A program made the position numbers and the translations under genes. Shown one piece after another: positions 17,523-26,116 of a DNA stretch of 64,000 nucleotides (position 1 is its first letter; each line of letters starts with the position of its first letter). Under the pieces are notes generated by a model. It did no database searches and was not told the DNA's origin. It saw nothing but the letters and a program-made list of their open reading frames with translations. Origin of the DNA: Deltaproteobacteria bacterium GWB2_55_19 (GTDB lineage: Bacteria; Desulfobacterota; GWC2-55-46); NCBI GenBank assembly GCA_001797465.1, contig MGPQ01000002.1, positions 116,539-180,538 on the forward strand, written 5' to 3'.

Positions 17523-17738
17523 TTACAATTTTATTTTTCTTTTAGAGGGTCTCTCGCCTGGCGAGAGCTCGAAGGGGTCGGGCTCGACCTCCCGTTCAAC
17601 AAAGGCGTGGCCGCCGATTGCGAGCGCGGGGGAGTGGCAGAAAGGGCAACGCAGGCTCATGCCGTGAGGCATGCCCCTGAAGCCCTCCTTATAGAAGAGG
17701 CCGCATCCGCGGCATTCGATATCTATTTCAAGGTCCAT
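17523..17738 (-). CDS. Small zinc-ribbon protein, 71 residues
   Basis: Short protein with two CxxC knuckles, CRGCG (Cys9, Cys12) and CPFCH (Cys31, Cys34), spaced like a rubredoxin-type zinc ribbon. Between them lies FRGMPHGMSLR; the tail is charged (ERPSKRKIKL). ATG at 17738. The gene has typical codon use. Function is unknown; such ribbons bind nucleic acid or act as protein adaptors. A terminator follows directly. Confidence 0.6.
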   Translation of the reverse strand: MDLEIDIECRGCGLFYKEGFRGMPHGMSLRCPFCHSPALAIGGHAFVEREVEPDPFELSPGERPSKRKIKL

Positions 17739-17768
17739 CAGTGTCCTTCTGTTCGTGTTTGGGAGAAA

Positions 17769-18062
17769 TCACCCTCCCCTTCGTCCCCTCCCTCCAAGGG
17801 AGGGGAGATTACTGCAACTGGATTTCCCGTTTGAGACTTGCGGGAATGACGGCGTAATTGCCAGAGAGGGGCTTTAAAACGACCCCTCCCTACCTCCCCT
17901 TGTTAAGGGGAGGAGATAAAACCCGCAAGCCATCCGACCGTCCGTCTTTTAGCTCCCCTCCTTACCAAGGAGGGGCAGGGGGAGGTCGTATTTCTTTTCA
18001 ATCACCGGAGGGGAAAGTCCTCACCCTCCCCTTCGTCCCCTCCCTCCAAGGGAGGGGAGATT
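17769..18062. repeat. Family C palindrome cluster with an exact 42-bp direct repeat
   Basis: The 42 bases at 17769-17810 recur without change at 18021-18062; each contains the palindrome CCCCTCCCT/AGGGAGGGG. Between them lie CCTCCCCTTGTTAAGGGGAGG-like (about 17891-17911), CCCCTCCTT/AAGGAGGGG (about 17963-17985) and a family D module (17818-17852). No gene in 17739-18066. The copy at 18021-18062 starts 5 bases after the nrdJ stop and may end its mRNA. Confidence 0.75.
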
Positions 18063-18066
18063 TAAT

Positions 18067-20457
18067 CTACCCGCACTCGCTGTACCCGCAACCCCTGCAG
18101 ACAAGGCACCCGTCAGAGTGCTCCACGGCCGAGCCGCAGTCAGGGCACGCGCCGCGCTTCATCAACTCAGGCGCGAGCATGAAATCAAGCTTGGAGTTCG
18201 GCATATTGAGACTGCCGAGGCTTCCCGCCATAGACCCGAGCGACAATGCCGCGGCGGCGTTCCGCTTCAAGCCCAGGTACCAGTCCATCGCCTGCGCCAT
18301 CGCGTCCGAACATGACATCACCTTGCCACCGCCGAAGCCAACCGGCAAATGACAGCTTATGCCCCTCATCTGCTGGACTATCTCCTCGGCCTGTATGCCG
18401 CTACGGAGCGCGAGCGACGTCATCCTGCCCATCGCCTCGCACTGGGACGATACGCACCCGCCGGCCTTGCCTATCTGCGTGAATATCTCGAAGGGCCTGC
18501 CCTCCTCGTCTTCGTTTATGGTGACGTAAAGGTTGCCGCACCCGGTCTTAATTTTTCTGGTCACGCCGAAGGCGACTTCGCCCCTCGGCTTGGGCTTCGG
18601 AGACGGCACAGGCACGGCCATCTCGGTTGCCTCTGCCTTCTCGATCTCCTTCGCCTCCTTCTTCTCGCTCCCCTTGTTCAGCACCTGGATCTCGCGCGAG
18701 CCGTCCCTGTAAACGGTCACGCCCTTGCACCCGGTCCTGTACGCCATGATGTAGGCCTCGGCGACGTCCTCAACGGTAGCTTCATTCGGGAAGTTGACCG
18801 TCTTGCTGACCGCGTTGTCCGTGAACTTCTGAAAAGCCGCCTGCATCCTTATGTGCCAGTCTGGGTTTATGTCGTGGGAGGTGACAAGCGTCCTCTTTAC
18901 GTCATCGGGTATCCCCTCGACGTCGTGGAGCGAGCCCTTTTTCGCGATCTCCTTCATTAGCTCCGGGGAGTCAAAGCCCCTCTCGCGGGCAATCTCTTCG
19001 AAGAGCGGGTTCACTTCTATGAGCTCTGTCCCTTCCATGACGTTCCGCGTGAAGGCGAGCGCGAAGAGCGGCTCGATGCCTGAGGAGCACCCGGCGATTA
19101 TCGATATCGTCCCGGTCGGCGCGATGGTGGTAACGGTTGCGTTCCTCGGCCCCTTCTTGCCGTCGTAGATAGAACCCTTGCAGTTCGGGAACGCGCCCCT
19201 CTCGCCGGCGAGATCGACTGAGGCGTCTCTGCCCTTCTCCTGTATGAAGGACATTATCTTTTCGGCGAGCTCTATCGCCTCTTCGGAGTTGTACGGGACG
19301 CCGAGCCTTATAAGCATGTCTGCGAAACCCATGACGCCAAGGCCTATCTTCCTGTTGGACTTGGTGACGCGCTCGATATCGGGGATCGGGTACTTGTTCA
19401 TCTCGATTACGTTGTCGAGAAAGTGGACGGCCTTCCTTATCGTGTTGTCTAGCTTATCCCAGTCGAACTCGTAGCCGTCTCTCTCAAGCGTAAGCATCCG
19501 GCTAAGATTTATGGAGCCGAGGTTGCAGGACTCGTACGGGAGGAGCGGTTGCTCTCCGCACGGGTTCGTAGACTCTATCTGCCCTATGTGCGGGGTCGGG
19601 TTGTCCCTGTTCATCTGGTCGATGAATATTACGCCTGGGTCGCCGTTCTTCCACGCCATCTTGACGATCTTGTCGAAGACCTCTCTGGCGCGGAGGCTCC
19701 CTACCGGCGTCTTCGTCCTCGGGCTTATGATGTCGTACTCGCCGTCGGTTTCGACCGCGTTCATGAAGGCCTCGGTGAGGCTGACCGAGATATTGAAGTT
19801 GTTGAGCTTGGAGTTGTCCTCCTTGCAGACTATGAAGTTCATGATGTCCGGGTGGTCTACGCGGAGTATCCCCATGTTCGCGCCGCGCCTCGTGCCGCCC
19901 TGCTTTATGGCCTCTGTCGCGCTGTCGAATACGGTCATAAAGGAAATGGGGCCCGAGGATATCCCGGAGGTCGAGCCGACCGAGTCGCCGGAAGGCCGGA
20001 GCCTCGAGAACGAGAACCCGGTGCCGCCGCCGGACTTGTGTATGAGCGCCGTGTGCTTTACCGCCTCGAAGATGGAGTCCATCGAGTCTTCGACCGGGAG
20101 CACGAAACAGGCCGAGAGCTGTTGCAATTCCCTTCCGGCGTTCATGAGCGTCGGGGAGTTGGGCATGAACTCAAGGGAGGTCATCATCCTGTAGAACTCT
20201 CCGGCCGTCTCTTCCACATCAACGGCGGGGTCGAATTTGATTTCGGCTTCCGCGATATTGCGGGCCACACGCCAGAACATCTCTTCGATAGTCTCTACGG
20301 GGTTGCCTCCCGTGTCTTTTTTAAGATACCGCTTCTCCAGGACCCTCCTGCCGTTTTCGTTTATCTCGACGCGCGCATGCTCGTGCTTAGGCTTCTTCGC
20401 GGTCTTTTTCTGCGGCAAGGCTGAGTTCATAAGACGGCTGTAAATGTCCTGATCCAT
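18067..20457 (-). CDS. nrdJ: Vitamin B12-dependent (class II) ribonucleoside-diphosphate reductase
   Basis: Adenosylcobalamin-dependent reductase that supplies deoxyribonucleotides. The 796-residue protein has no ATP-cone apparent at the N-terminus and shows the catalytic barrel with STNPCGEQPLLPYESCNLGSINL (active-site cysteine and N-x-C-x-E motif; about 295-317), the other redox cysteine in LSACFVLP (about 123-130), and P-T-G-T-I-S-I near 450. A long linker (about 620-655) precedes a TSCPD-like domain with CGNLYVTINEDEEGRPFEIF, and the C-terminus (about 773-796) is a zinc ribbon CPDCG...CLVCRGCGYSECG carrying shuttle cysteines. The cofactor is made by the cobalamin locus at 44-58 kb. Confidence 0.95.
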   Translation of the reverse strand: MDQDIYSRLMNSALPQKKTAKKPKHEHARVEINENGRRVLEKRYLKKDTGGNPVETIEEMFWRVARNIAEAEIKFDPAVDVEETAGEFYRMMTSLEFMPNSPTLMNAGRELQQLSACFVLPVEDSMDSIFEAVKHTALIHKSGGGTGFSFSRLRPSGDSVGSTSGISSGPISFMTVFDSATEAIKQGGTRRGANMGILRVDHPDIMNFIVCKEDNSKLNNFNISVSLTEAFMNAVETDGEYDIISPRTKTPVGSLRAREVFDKIVKMAWKNGDPGVIFIDQMNRDNPTPHIGQIESTNPCGEQPLLPYESCNLGSINLSRMLTLERDGYEFDWDKLDNTIRKAVHFLDNVIEMNKYPIPDIERVTKSNRKIGLGVMGFADMLIRLGVPYNSEEAIELAEKIMSFIQEKGRDASVDLAGERGAFPNCKGSIYDGKKGPRNATVTTIAPTGTISIIAGCSSGIEPLFALAFTRNVMEGTELIEVNPLFEEIARERGFDSPELMKEIAKKGSLHDVEGIPDDVKRTLVTSHDINPDWHIRMQAAFQKFTDNAVSKTVNFPNEATVEDVAEAYIMAYRTGCKGVTVYRDGSREIQVLNKGSEKKEAKEIEKAEATEMAVPVPSPKPKPRGEVAFGVTRKIKTGCGNLYVTINEDEEGRPFEIFTQIGKAGGCVSSQCEAMGRMTSLALRSGIQAEEIVQQMRGISCHLPVGFGGGKVMSCSDAMAQAMDWYLGLKRNAAAALSLGSMAGSLGSLNMPNSKLDFMLAPELMKRGACPDCGSAVEHSDGCLVCRGCGYSECG

Positions 20458-20480
20458 GCTCTTAAATTCCCCCTTTTGGG

Positions 20481-20719
20481 TTTCTGGCTACCTCAAAAAT
20501 TGTTCTTTTTCCTGACTGCTCGGCGCAGGGCCAAAGTCTCGAACGGAGCCTTTGGGGTAAATCAATTCTCCAGCCGTTTGATATGGATTTGCCCGTCCGG
20601 CCAGGACTGCGTCAGGCCGGAAACAAAAATGCTCACATATTACCATATATGCTCCGCTTTTTATTTCCGCCCTTCCTTGACCTCAGAAAAAATTCCTAAT
20701 TTTCAGAAACAGCTTTCTG
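20481..20719. mobile_element. MITE-like repeat family B, copy B1, with 6-bp target duplication
   Basis: A 227-bp element (20487-20713) with imperfect terminal inverted repeats of about 30 bases: left GCTACCTCAAAAATTGTTC, right (reversed) GCTGTTTCTGAAAATTAGG. It is flanked by exact copies of TTTCTG (20481-20486 and 20714-20719). The inner part shares ATGCTCACATATT, ATATGCT and CGCTTTTTATTTCCGCCC with copy B2 (41.4 kb); B1 has an extra insert of about 85 bases. No transposase is encoded. It lies within the inferred 5' leader of nrdJ. Confidence 0.75.
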
Positions 20720-20912
20720 ATAATTTGTAGTTTAATGGCCCTTCGGAAATGGGGCCCTTAAGACTTTTGAAAGACCGACATGCCCCGTAGTGCTTGAAAA
20801 CTTTTACGCCTCCGAAAAGGTAATTACTCGCTTGCGACGGCGTGAGTTCACTTTGGCCGGCCGGAACCAATTAAGTCTTTGGATTTACAAGAAAAACAGC
20901 GTATATTGTGGA
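20720..20912 (-). promoter_or_regulatory. Remaining nrdJ leader, no gene
   Basis: About 190 bases between element B1 and the inferred start site. On the minus strand it contains a hairpin GGCCC/GGGCC (about plus 20738-20757) and GGCCGGCC. I looked for a cobalamin-riboswitch core (GCCACTG) and found none. An unrecognised structured leader is possible. Confidence 0.3.
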
Positions 20913-20920
20913 TGAGACCT

Positions 20921-20950
20921 ATCTAACCACAACATATAGTATATTGTCAA
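20921..20950 (-). promoter_or_regulatory. Candidate nrdJ promoter with operator-like palindromes (NrdR-like)
   Basis: On the minus strand TTGACA (plus 20945-20950), 18-base spacer, TTAGAT (plus 20921-20926). The spacer is filled by the imperfect palindrome ACAACATATAGTATATTGT (20929-20947). A second CCACAATATAC lies at plus 20901-20911, just after the predicted start site. Both share ACAATATAC, which resembles half of the NrdR box (ACACWATAT). The motif spacing is 38 bases, not the usual about 31, so assignment to NrdR is tentative. Confidence 0.45.
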
Positions 20951-21189
20951 GCGCGATTTTGTGCAAACCGCGCCTTTTCATGCGAGGGCATAAGGGCTGG
21001 ATTTTGCCTGTTTAATGGGACAACTCGCTTATCAAAAAGCCGTTCCAAAGGGCCGGGCAAGGGTAAAAAAACGCGGACCCGCGCTTAAGGCGCGTCGAGA
21101 CAGGGGATTCAGACGGTCAAGCGGGATGGTTTTCAAAAACGCGGTAAAATGAGGCGGGAAAACAGCTTCGGAACGCCTGTTTAAAACCC
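20951..21189. other. Intergenic region upstream of nrdJ, downstream of DUF190
   Basis: No coding frame of note. A GC hairpin GACCCGCGC/GCGCGTC lies at about 21079-21098, and TTTTTTT-like runs occur only as A-runs (21065-21071), so it might end transcripts coming from the minus-strand DUF190 gene. Otherwise nothing recognised. Confidence 0.3.
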
Positions 21190-21516
21190 CTACCTATATG
21201 CGATGACCCTTATGTCCTCAATCGTTATGAGCCCTTCCTTTACCATCTTGTCAAGCACAGGGAGAAAGTCCTCGATCCTCTCTTTCCTGTCTACGATCTC
21301 CACTACCATCGGGAGGTCTTCTGACAGGCGTAGCACCTTCGAGGTGTGGAGCCTGCTGTGGACGCCGTAGCTCAAAACACCCCTTAAGACCGTCGCCCCG
21401 GCGAGCCCGCGCCTCCGGGCCTCCTCGACTATCGCTTCATACAGGGGTCTTCCGTCGAACCTGTCGCTCTCGCCTATGAATATCCTCAAAAGCTCCGCGC
21501 CTTCCGGTAGTTTCAT
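21190..21516 (-). CDS. DUF190 family protein
   Basis: 108-residue soluble protein of the DUF190 family (PII-like fold). Features include LLRIFIGESDRFDGRPLYEAIVEEARRRGLAGATVLRGVLSYG with HSRLHTSKVLRLSEDLPMVVEIVD. The family is often encoded next to crcB, as here (16-bp gap), and is thought to modulate the channel, but that is inference. Typical length. Confidence 0.9.
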   Translation of the reverse strand: MKLPEGAELLRIFIGESDRFDGRPLYEAIVEEARRRGLAGATVLRGVLSYGVHSRLHTSKVLRLSEDLPMVVEIVDRKERIEDFLPVLDKMVKEGLITIEDIRVIAYR

Positions 21517-21532
21517 TTGTCGGCCTCCTCTT

Positions 21533-21904
21533 CTAAAGCAGACGCCCGAGCGCGAGCCCGAGCATCAGGCATATTATGCCTGTAATGTTTTGAAGCGCGA
21601 TATTGCCTAATGCGAGCGCCCACTCAGAGTCCCGCATGAGCTGGTTCGTCTCGAAGATGAAGCTCGAGAACGTCGTGAACGCGCCCATGAACCCGACGAG
21701 GATGACAGTCCTCGTCTCCCCGGATATCGCGAGCCTGCCGTCGGAAGCCGACCAGACGACCCCGAAGAGGAGGCACCCGGCCATATTGACCGTGAACGTC
21801 CCCCAGGGAAAAACAGTGCCGGTCGCCCTCTGGACCGCCCCGCCGAGCCAGTACCTTAAGAGCGTCCCGGCCACCCCGGCTATCGCCATGTAGAGTATCT
21901 TCAA
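21533..21904 (-). CDS. crcB: Fluoride exporter CrcB (Fluc)
   Basis: 123-residue four-helix dual-topology channel that exports fluoride. The conserved GFMGAFTTFSSFIFE (about 72-86) contains the phenylalanine box, and N-terminal GVAGTLLRYWLGG and PWGTFTVNMAGCLLFG (fluoride-lining asparagine) are seen. The short form functions as a dimer. I looked for a fluoride riboswitch upstream (21905-22020) and saw none. Confidence 0.93.
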   Translation of the reverse strand: MKILYMAIAGVAGTLLRYWLGGAVQRATGTVFPWGTFTVNMAGCLLFGVVWSASDGRLAISGETRTVILVGFMGAFTTFSSFIFETNQLMRDSEWALALGNIALQNITGIICLMLGLALGRLL

Positions 21905-21986
21905 TGCTTACCCGTCTGTTTTAGGGAAATATCCACTATTCTATTTTAAAACCCCTCCGTAATCAAATAAAATATCTGGTAATTTG

Positions 21987-22015
21987 TTGACTACCAACGG
22001 CTCTTGATGTTAACT
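21987..22015 (+). promoter_or_regulatory. Candidate promoter of the tol-pal operon
   Basis: TTGACT (21987-21992), 17-base spacer, TTAACT (22010-22015). The start site would be near 22022, about 88 bases before the tolQ start. Confidence 0.35.
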
Positions 22016-22109
22016 TTAAGGGATAGCTACGCACCAAAGTCACGGACGCATGGAAAGGCAAGCGGTAATATAACCCACGGAATTAATTATAGAAAGGACC
22101 TTACCTGAT

Positions 22110-22811
22110 TTGAACGGCCCCTTGACTCAGCCAGGCCTCTGGGAGATGGTAGCCGGTGCGGGGATGATGGTTAAGTTCGTGCTCCTCGTCCTCCTCCTCT
22201 TCTCCGTATTTTCCTGGGCGATAATCGCGTACAAGTTGATCCTGCTTAAAAGGATCGAGAAAGAGACGCACGCCTTCTACGAGCTTTTCTGGGACAAGCG
22301 CCAGTTCGCGCAGATTTCCGCCGCCTCAAAAGGCTTCAAGGCGACCCCGCTCGTCGGGCTCTTCAACGCCGTATATACCGAGCTTACGAACATAATGAAG
22401 GCCAACGAGCCGCTCGGGGGCAGGGTCCAGAAGGACGATATAGAACGGCTCCAGAGGATACTCAAAAAGGCGCGCGCCATAGAAACCGCGAAGCTCGAAT
22501 ACGCCGTAGGCTTTCTCGCCACGACCGGCAATACCGCGCCGTTCATCGGCCTCTTCGGCACGGTCTGGGGCATAATGACGTCGTTTCGGTCCATCGGGGC
22601 CAAAGGCGCGGCGAACCTCGCGGTCGTAGCGCCCGGCATCTCGGAAGCGCTTGTGGCCACGGCCATGGGGCTCTTAGCCGCGATACCGGCGGTCATGGGC
22701 TACAACCATATAATTACGCGCATAGGCCGGATAACGGCCGAGATGTCCAACTTCTCATCCGACCTCCTGAACGTCGTTGAAAAACAGGTCTCTAAAAAGC
22801 CGGGGGCCTGA
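22110..22811 (+). CDS. tolQ: Tol-Pal system proton channel subunit TolQ
   Basis: 233-residue MotA/TolQ/ExbB family inner-membrane protein that with TolR uses the proton motive force to drive outer-membrane constriction. It has one N-terminal span (about 18-40) and a two-span channel region (about 130-205), with GNTAPFIGLFGTVWGIMTSF and GISEALVATAMGLLAAIPAVMGYN. The start is TTG at 22110, preceded by GAAAGGACC; an internal start would lose the conserved N-terminus. First gene of tolQRAB-pal-cpoB; tolR begins 2 bases after its stop. Confidence 0.95.
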   Translation: MNGPLTQPGLWEMVAGAGMMVKFVLLVLLLFSVFSWAIIAYKLILLKRIEKETHAFYELFWDKRQFAQISAASKGFKATPLVGLFNAVYTELTNIMKANEPLGGRVQKDDIERLQRILKKARAIETAKLEYAVGFLATTGNTAPFIGLFGTVWGIMTSFRSIGAKGAANLAVVAPGISEALVATAMGLLAAIPAVMGYNHIITRIGRITAEMSNFSSDLLNVVEKQVSKKPGA

Positions 22812-22813
22812 GG

Positions 22814-23224
22814 ATGGAAACGGGCCAGGACGAGAGGAGGCTCCTCGCGCAGATAAACGTGACGCCTTTCGTCGACGTGATGCTCGTCCTCCTCATCATC
22901 TTCATGGTCACGACCCCGATGATGCAGGAGGGGGTGGACGTAAGCCTCCCGAAGGTCGAATCCGGCGCGTTAAAGGCCGACGACGAGCCGCTCATCGTAT
23001 CAATCGACAAACACAGGCGCATATTCCTGAACGACAGGCCGTTCAGGCCCGAAGAGCTTAGAGCCAAGCTTGAAGCGATAAGAAAATCGGGTGGCGCCGA
23101 GAGAATGGTACTCCTGCGCGCCGACGAGTCCGTCCCCTACGGCTTCATCATGTCGGCGATGGCCGACATCAGAAAGGCGGGCATCGAGAGGGTCGGGATG
23201 GTGACAGAGCCGGGGGAGAGATAA
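22814..23224 (+). CDS. tolR: Tol-Pal system protein TolR (ExbD/TolR family)
   Basis: 136-residue protein with a single N-terminal transmembrane helix preceded by AQINVTPFVDVMLVLLIIFMV; the essential channel aspartate lies in VDVMLVLLIIF (about Asp21). The periplasmic domain has YGFIMSAMADIRKAGIERVGMVT at the C-terminus, typical of ExbD/TolR. Position between tolQ and tolA supports TolR rather than ExbD. Confidence 0.95.
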   Translation: METGQDERRLLAQINVTPFVDVMLVLLIIFMVTTPMMQEGVDVSLPKVESGALKADDEPLIVSIDKHRRIFLNDRPFRPEELRAKLEAIRKSGGAERMVLLRADESVPYGFIMSAMADIRKAGIERVGMVTEPGER

Positions 23225-24106
23225 GTGGAAGGACTGCTCCGGGGACAGAGCGGGTTGCATAAGGCCCTCGCGGGCTCCATCATTTTTCATGCCGTTATCC
23301 TCTCAGCCGGGCTGTTCCTTTTCGAGGCCGGCTCGAAGAGGGATTTTCTTGCGCCGGTATATACGGTAGAGATCGTAGCCCCCTCAGGAGAGAGCGCCAG
23401 GGCGTCGACCCAACCCTCTATCGAGCCCCAGGCAACGGCGGATACGACCGAAGCAAAGGGACCGGCTAAGGAAGAAAAAAAGACCGAGGCTAAGGCTGAA
23501 AAGGTCCGGATAAGGGAGAGCGCGTCCGTATCCGACGCATTAAAGAAGGTCGAGGAAAGGGTAAGGAAAAAGACCGAAGCCGCCTCCGTCTCTTCCAAGA
23601 TAGAAGAAATTAAAAAGAGGCAGGAAGAGCGCGCCGTTGATACGGGCAAAAGGCTCTCGGAACTGAAAAAAGAGCTCGGTGCAAAGTCCGCTGTCTCTCA
23701 TCAGCCCCAGGCCGGTCCAACAGCCTCATCGACTGCCATTGAGGCGGCAAAAGGCGCCGCCAAATCCGCCAAAGGGCCCGCAGGCGCCGGGGGCGGCACG
23801 GCAACAGGCGGCCTCAAGTCCAGGTATCCGGCCTATTACAGCATCATACACGACCGGGTCAAGGACAACTGGGAATACCCGGAGGGTTTCGATTACAAGA
23901 AGGTCTCGGTCATCGTTTCAATCAAGATAGACCGTAGCGGCTCTCTCCTCGAACTCCTCCTTGAAGAGAGCTCGGGGAACAAGAGGTTCGATGAATCCCT
24001 TATGAACGCGGTGCAGAAGGCCGCGCCATTTCCGCCCCTGCCGCACGAGTTCGAAGGCAAGTACCTTGAGACCGGCTTGAGGTTCTGCCCCGGATGCGCC
24101 GATTAA
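23225..24106 (+). CDS. tolA: TolA-like periplasm-spanning protein with TonB C-terminal fold
   Basis: 293 residues. An inner-membrane anchor (about 18-38) is followed by a long low-complexity, lysine/glutamate/alanine-rich helix (about 70-190: KGPAKEEKKTEAKAEK, VKKVEERVRKKTEA), and the C-terminal domain (about 205-290) contains YYSIIHDRVKDNWEYPEG and VIVSIKIDRSGSLLEL, typical of TonB/TolA C-domains. GTG start at 23225, directly after the tolR stop. It bridges TolQR to TolB/Pal. Confidence 0.9.
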   Translation: MEGLLRGQSGLHKALAGSIIFHAVILSAGLFLFEAGSKRDFLAPVYTVEIVAPSGESARASTQPSIEPQATADTTEAKGPAKEEKKTEAKAEKVRIRESASVSDALKKVEERVRKKTEAASVSSKIEEIKKRQEERAVDTGKRLSELKKELGAKSAVSHQPQAGPTASSTAIEAAKGAAKSAKGPAGAGGGTATGGLKSRYPAYYSIIHDRVKDNWEYPEGFDYKKVSVIVSIKIDRSGSLLELLLEESSGNKRFDESLMNAVQKAAPFPPLPHEFEGKYLETGLRFCPGCAD

Positions 24107-24145
24107 GGCGCGCAAAAACGCTGTCTTACGCAGACAAAGGGAATA

Positions 24146-25465
24146 ATGATAACAAAGACCATGGCTTTTTTATTCGCGATATTTTTGCTCCTGCCCTTTG
24201 TTGCCGAGGCCAAGGTCTACATAGACTTAGCCGCGCCTCAGGCAAAAAAGCTCCCGATCGCCATACAGGACTTCAAGCCACTCGGGGAGGGGGCCCGGAC
24301 AACGGACCCGGCGATCGCAAGGCTCGGCGCGGAACTCGTGGACACACTACGGTCTGACATAAGGTTCTCGGGCCTTTTCAATATAATCGAAAAGGACGCC
24401 TACCTCGAAGACGCCGCCTTATCCGGCCTGACCGAAGATAAAATCGAGTTTCGCCTCTGGAGGGCGATAGGGGCAGACACCCTCATAAAGGGCGGCTTTT
24501 CAATTGAAAAAGATAAACTCGTCGTCGAGGTCCGCCTCTTCGATTCCGTCACCGAAAAACAGGTCCTCGGGAAGAAGTACATCGGGTCCCTCGCCAACCC
24601 CAGGCGGGTCATGCACTACTTCGCCGACAACCTCTACGAGGAGCTGACCGGCCGCAAGGGCATCTTCACGACCCGCATCATGTTCGTCTCGAACAGGGAC
24701 GGCAACAAGGAGATATACGTCGCCGACTACGACGGCAGGAACGCTCTGAAGGTGACGAGGAACAAATCCATCAACTTATCCCCCCAGTGGTCCCCTGACG
24801 GCAGGAAGGCGCTCTACGTCTCATACAAGAGGGGCTGGCCCTCGCTCTTCCAGCTCGATCTGACGAACGGCCAGGACTCCGCGGTCTCAGCCAAGCCGGG
24901 GATAAACATAGGCGGCAGGTACTCCCCCGACGGCACGCGGGTGGCGCTCACGTTAAGCGGGGATAAATCCCCGGAGCTCTACACGCTCGACCTTTCAACG
25001 CTCGAGTACAGGAGGCTCACCGACAACTACGGGATAGACGTCTCTCCCGCGTGGTCGCCGGACTCATCCCGCATAGCCTATGTATCAGATGTCGCTGGAA
25101 ACCCTCATATTTTCATGTTAGAATTGGCGACTGGGGCCGCAAGGCGCTTGACCTTCGAGGGAAGATACAACTCAAGCCCGGCATGGTCCCCGGACGGGAG
25201 CAAAATAGCCTTCTCCCGCTCGGATTCCGGGAGGTTCAACATCTGGGTGATGAACGCCGACGGTGGAGGCGCCACACAGCTGACTTTCGACGGGAACGAC
25301 AGAAGCCCGTCGTGGTCGCCGGACGGCAGGTATCTGATATACAGCTCCACCGCAAAAGGGGTCTCGGCCCTGCGCGTCATGCGCTCCGACGGGACCGGAT
25401 CGATGAAGGTGGAGACCGGGACTGGAAACGAAAAATCCCCGGTCTGGTCTCCTTATCTTCAATAA
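24146..25465 (+). CDS. tolB: Tol-Pal system beta-propeller protein TolB
   Basis: 439-residue periplasmic protein. Signal peptide 1-22 (ending VAEA), N-terminal alpha/beta domain (about 25-160) with IAIQDFKPLG and a C-terminal six-bladed propeller (about 170-435) made of repeated SPAWSPDSSRIAY, SPAWSPDGSKIAF, SPSWSPDGRYLIY units. It shuttles between TolA and Pal. Standard length and gene order. Confidence 0.96.
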   Translation: MITKTMAFLFAIFLLLPFVAEAKVYIDLAAPQAKKLPIAIQDFKPLGEGARTTDPAIARLGAELVDTLRSDIRFSGLFNIIEKDAYLEDAALSGLTEDKIEFRLWRAIGADTLIKGGFSIEKDKLVVEVRLFDSVTEKQVLGKKYIGSLANPRRVMHYFADNLYEELTGRKGIFTTRIMFVSNRDGNKEIYVADYDGRNALKVTRNKSINLSPQWSPDGRKALYVSYKRGWPSLFQLDLTNGQDSAVSAKPGINIGGRYSPDGTRVALTLSGDKSPELYTLDLSTLEYRRLTDNYGIDVSPAWSPDSSRIAYVSDVAGNPHIFMLELATGAARRLTFEGRYNSSPAWSPDGSKIAFSRSDSGRFNIWVMNADGGGATQLTFDGNDRSPSWSPDGRYLIYSSTAKGVSALRVMRSDGTGSMKVETGTGNEKSPVWSPYLQ

Positions 25466-25507
25466 GGGCTTAAGGCTTTTTTAACCTTTCAGCAGAGGAG
25501 GTTTACG

Positions 25508-26116
25508 ATGAAAAGACTATTCGCGATAATACCAGTGCTGGCGTTAAGCGTTACGCTCATCCACGGTTGCGGAGGGAAAAAGGCCGTTAACGACGACATA
25601 TCCGGCAAAGCAACCGAGGCAGAGCCGCAAGCTCAGGACTCGGCGGTCGTCGTACCCGAAAACGCCCCGATAAGCGAGGCTGTAACATCAGAGGACCTCT
25701 ACGGCCCGGCAAAGACCGGCGGCAAATACGCCTCGCTCACCCCCGGAGACACGCTGACCTTGCAGGCCGAGAAGGAAGGCCGGCTCTATACCATATACTT
25801 CGACTACGACACGTACTTCATCAGGGACGCCGACAAGGACAACCTCTCGAACAACGCCAAATGGCTATCCCTGAACTCCCGGGTAGCGGTGCGCATCGAG
25901 GGGCACGCGGATGAGCGCGGCGAGACCGAGTACAACCTCGCGCTCTCCGACAAGCGCGCCAGGTCCGTCAAGAAGTTCCTCGAAGACATGGGGGTTAAGG
26001 CCGAGAGGCTGGATGCCATCAGCTTCGGCGAGGAAAAACCCGCCGTCCCGGGCCACGACGAGGAGGCCTGGGCTAAAAACAGGCGCGCCGAGTTCATGAT
26101 AACAAGGACAAACTGA
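25508..26116 (+). CDS. pal: Peptidoglycan-associated lipoprotein Pal
   Basis: 202-residue outer-membrane lipoprotein that binds peptidoglycan. Lipobox LIHGC (Cys21), a proline/acid linker to about residue 90, then the OmpA-like domain with YFDYDTYFIR, VRIEGHADERGETEYNLALSDKRA (about 128-151) and KNRRAEFMI; the peptidoglycan-binding aspartate and arginine are present. GAGGAGG lies before the ATG. Its stop overlaps the cpoB start by one base. Confidence 0.95.
   Translation: MKRLFAIIPVLALSVTLIHGCGGKKAVNDDISGKATEAEPQAQDSAVVVPENAPISEAVTSEDLYGPAKTGGKYASLTPGDTLTLQAEKEGRLYTIYFDYDTYFIRDADKDNLSNNAKWLSLNSRVAVRIEGHADERGETEYNLALSDKRARSVKKFLEDMGVKAERLDAISFGEEKPAVPGHDEEAWAKNRRAEFMITRTN

Noticed and set aside
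20720-20912. Cobalamin riboswitch before nrdJ
   Set aside because: No GCCACTG core in the leader, though such control would make sense.
21905-22020. Fluoride riboswitch upstream of crcB
   Set aside because: No recognisable core motif; only AT-rich sequence and a possible tolQ promoter.
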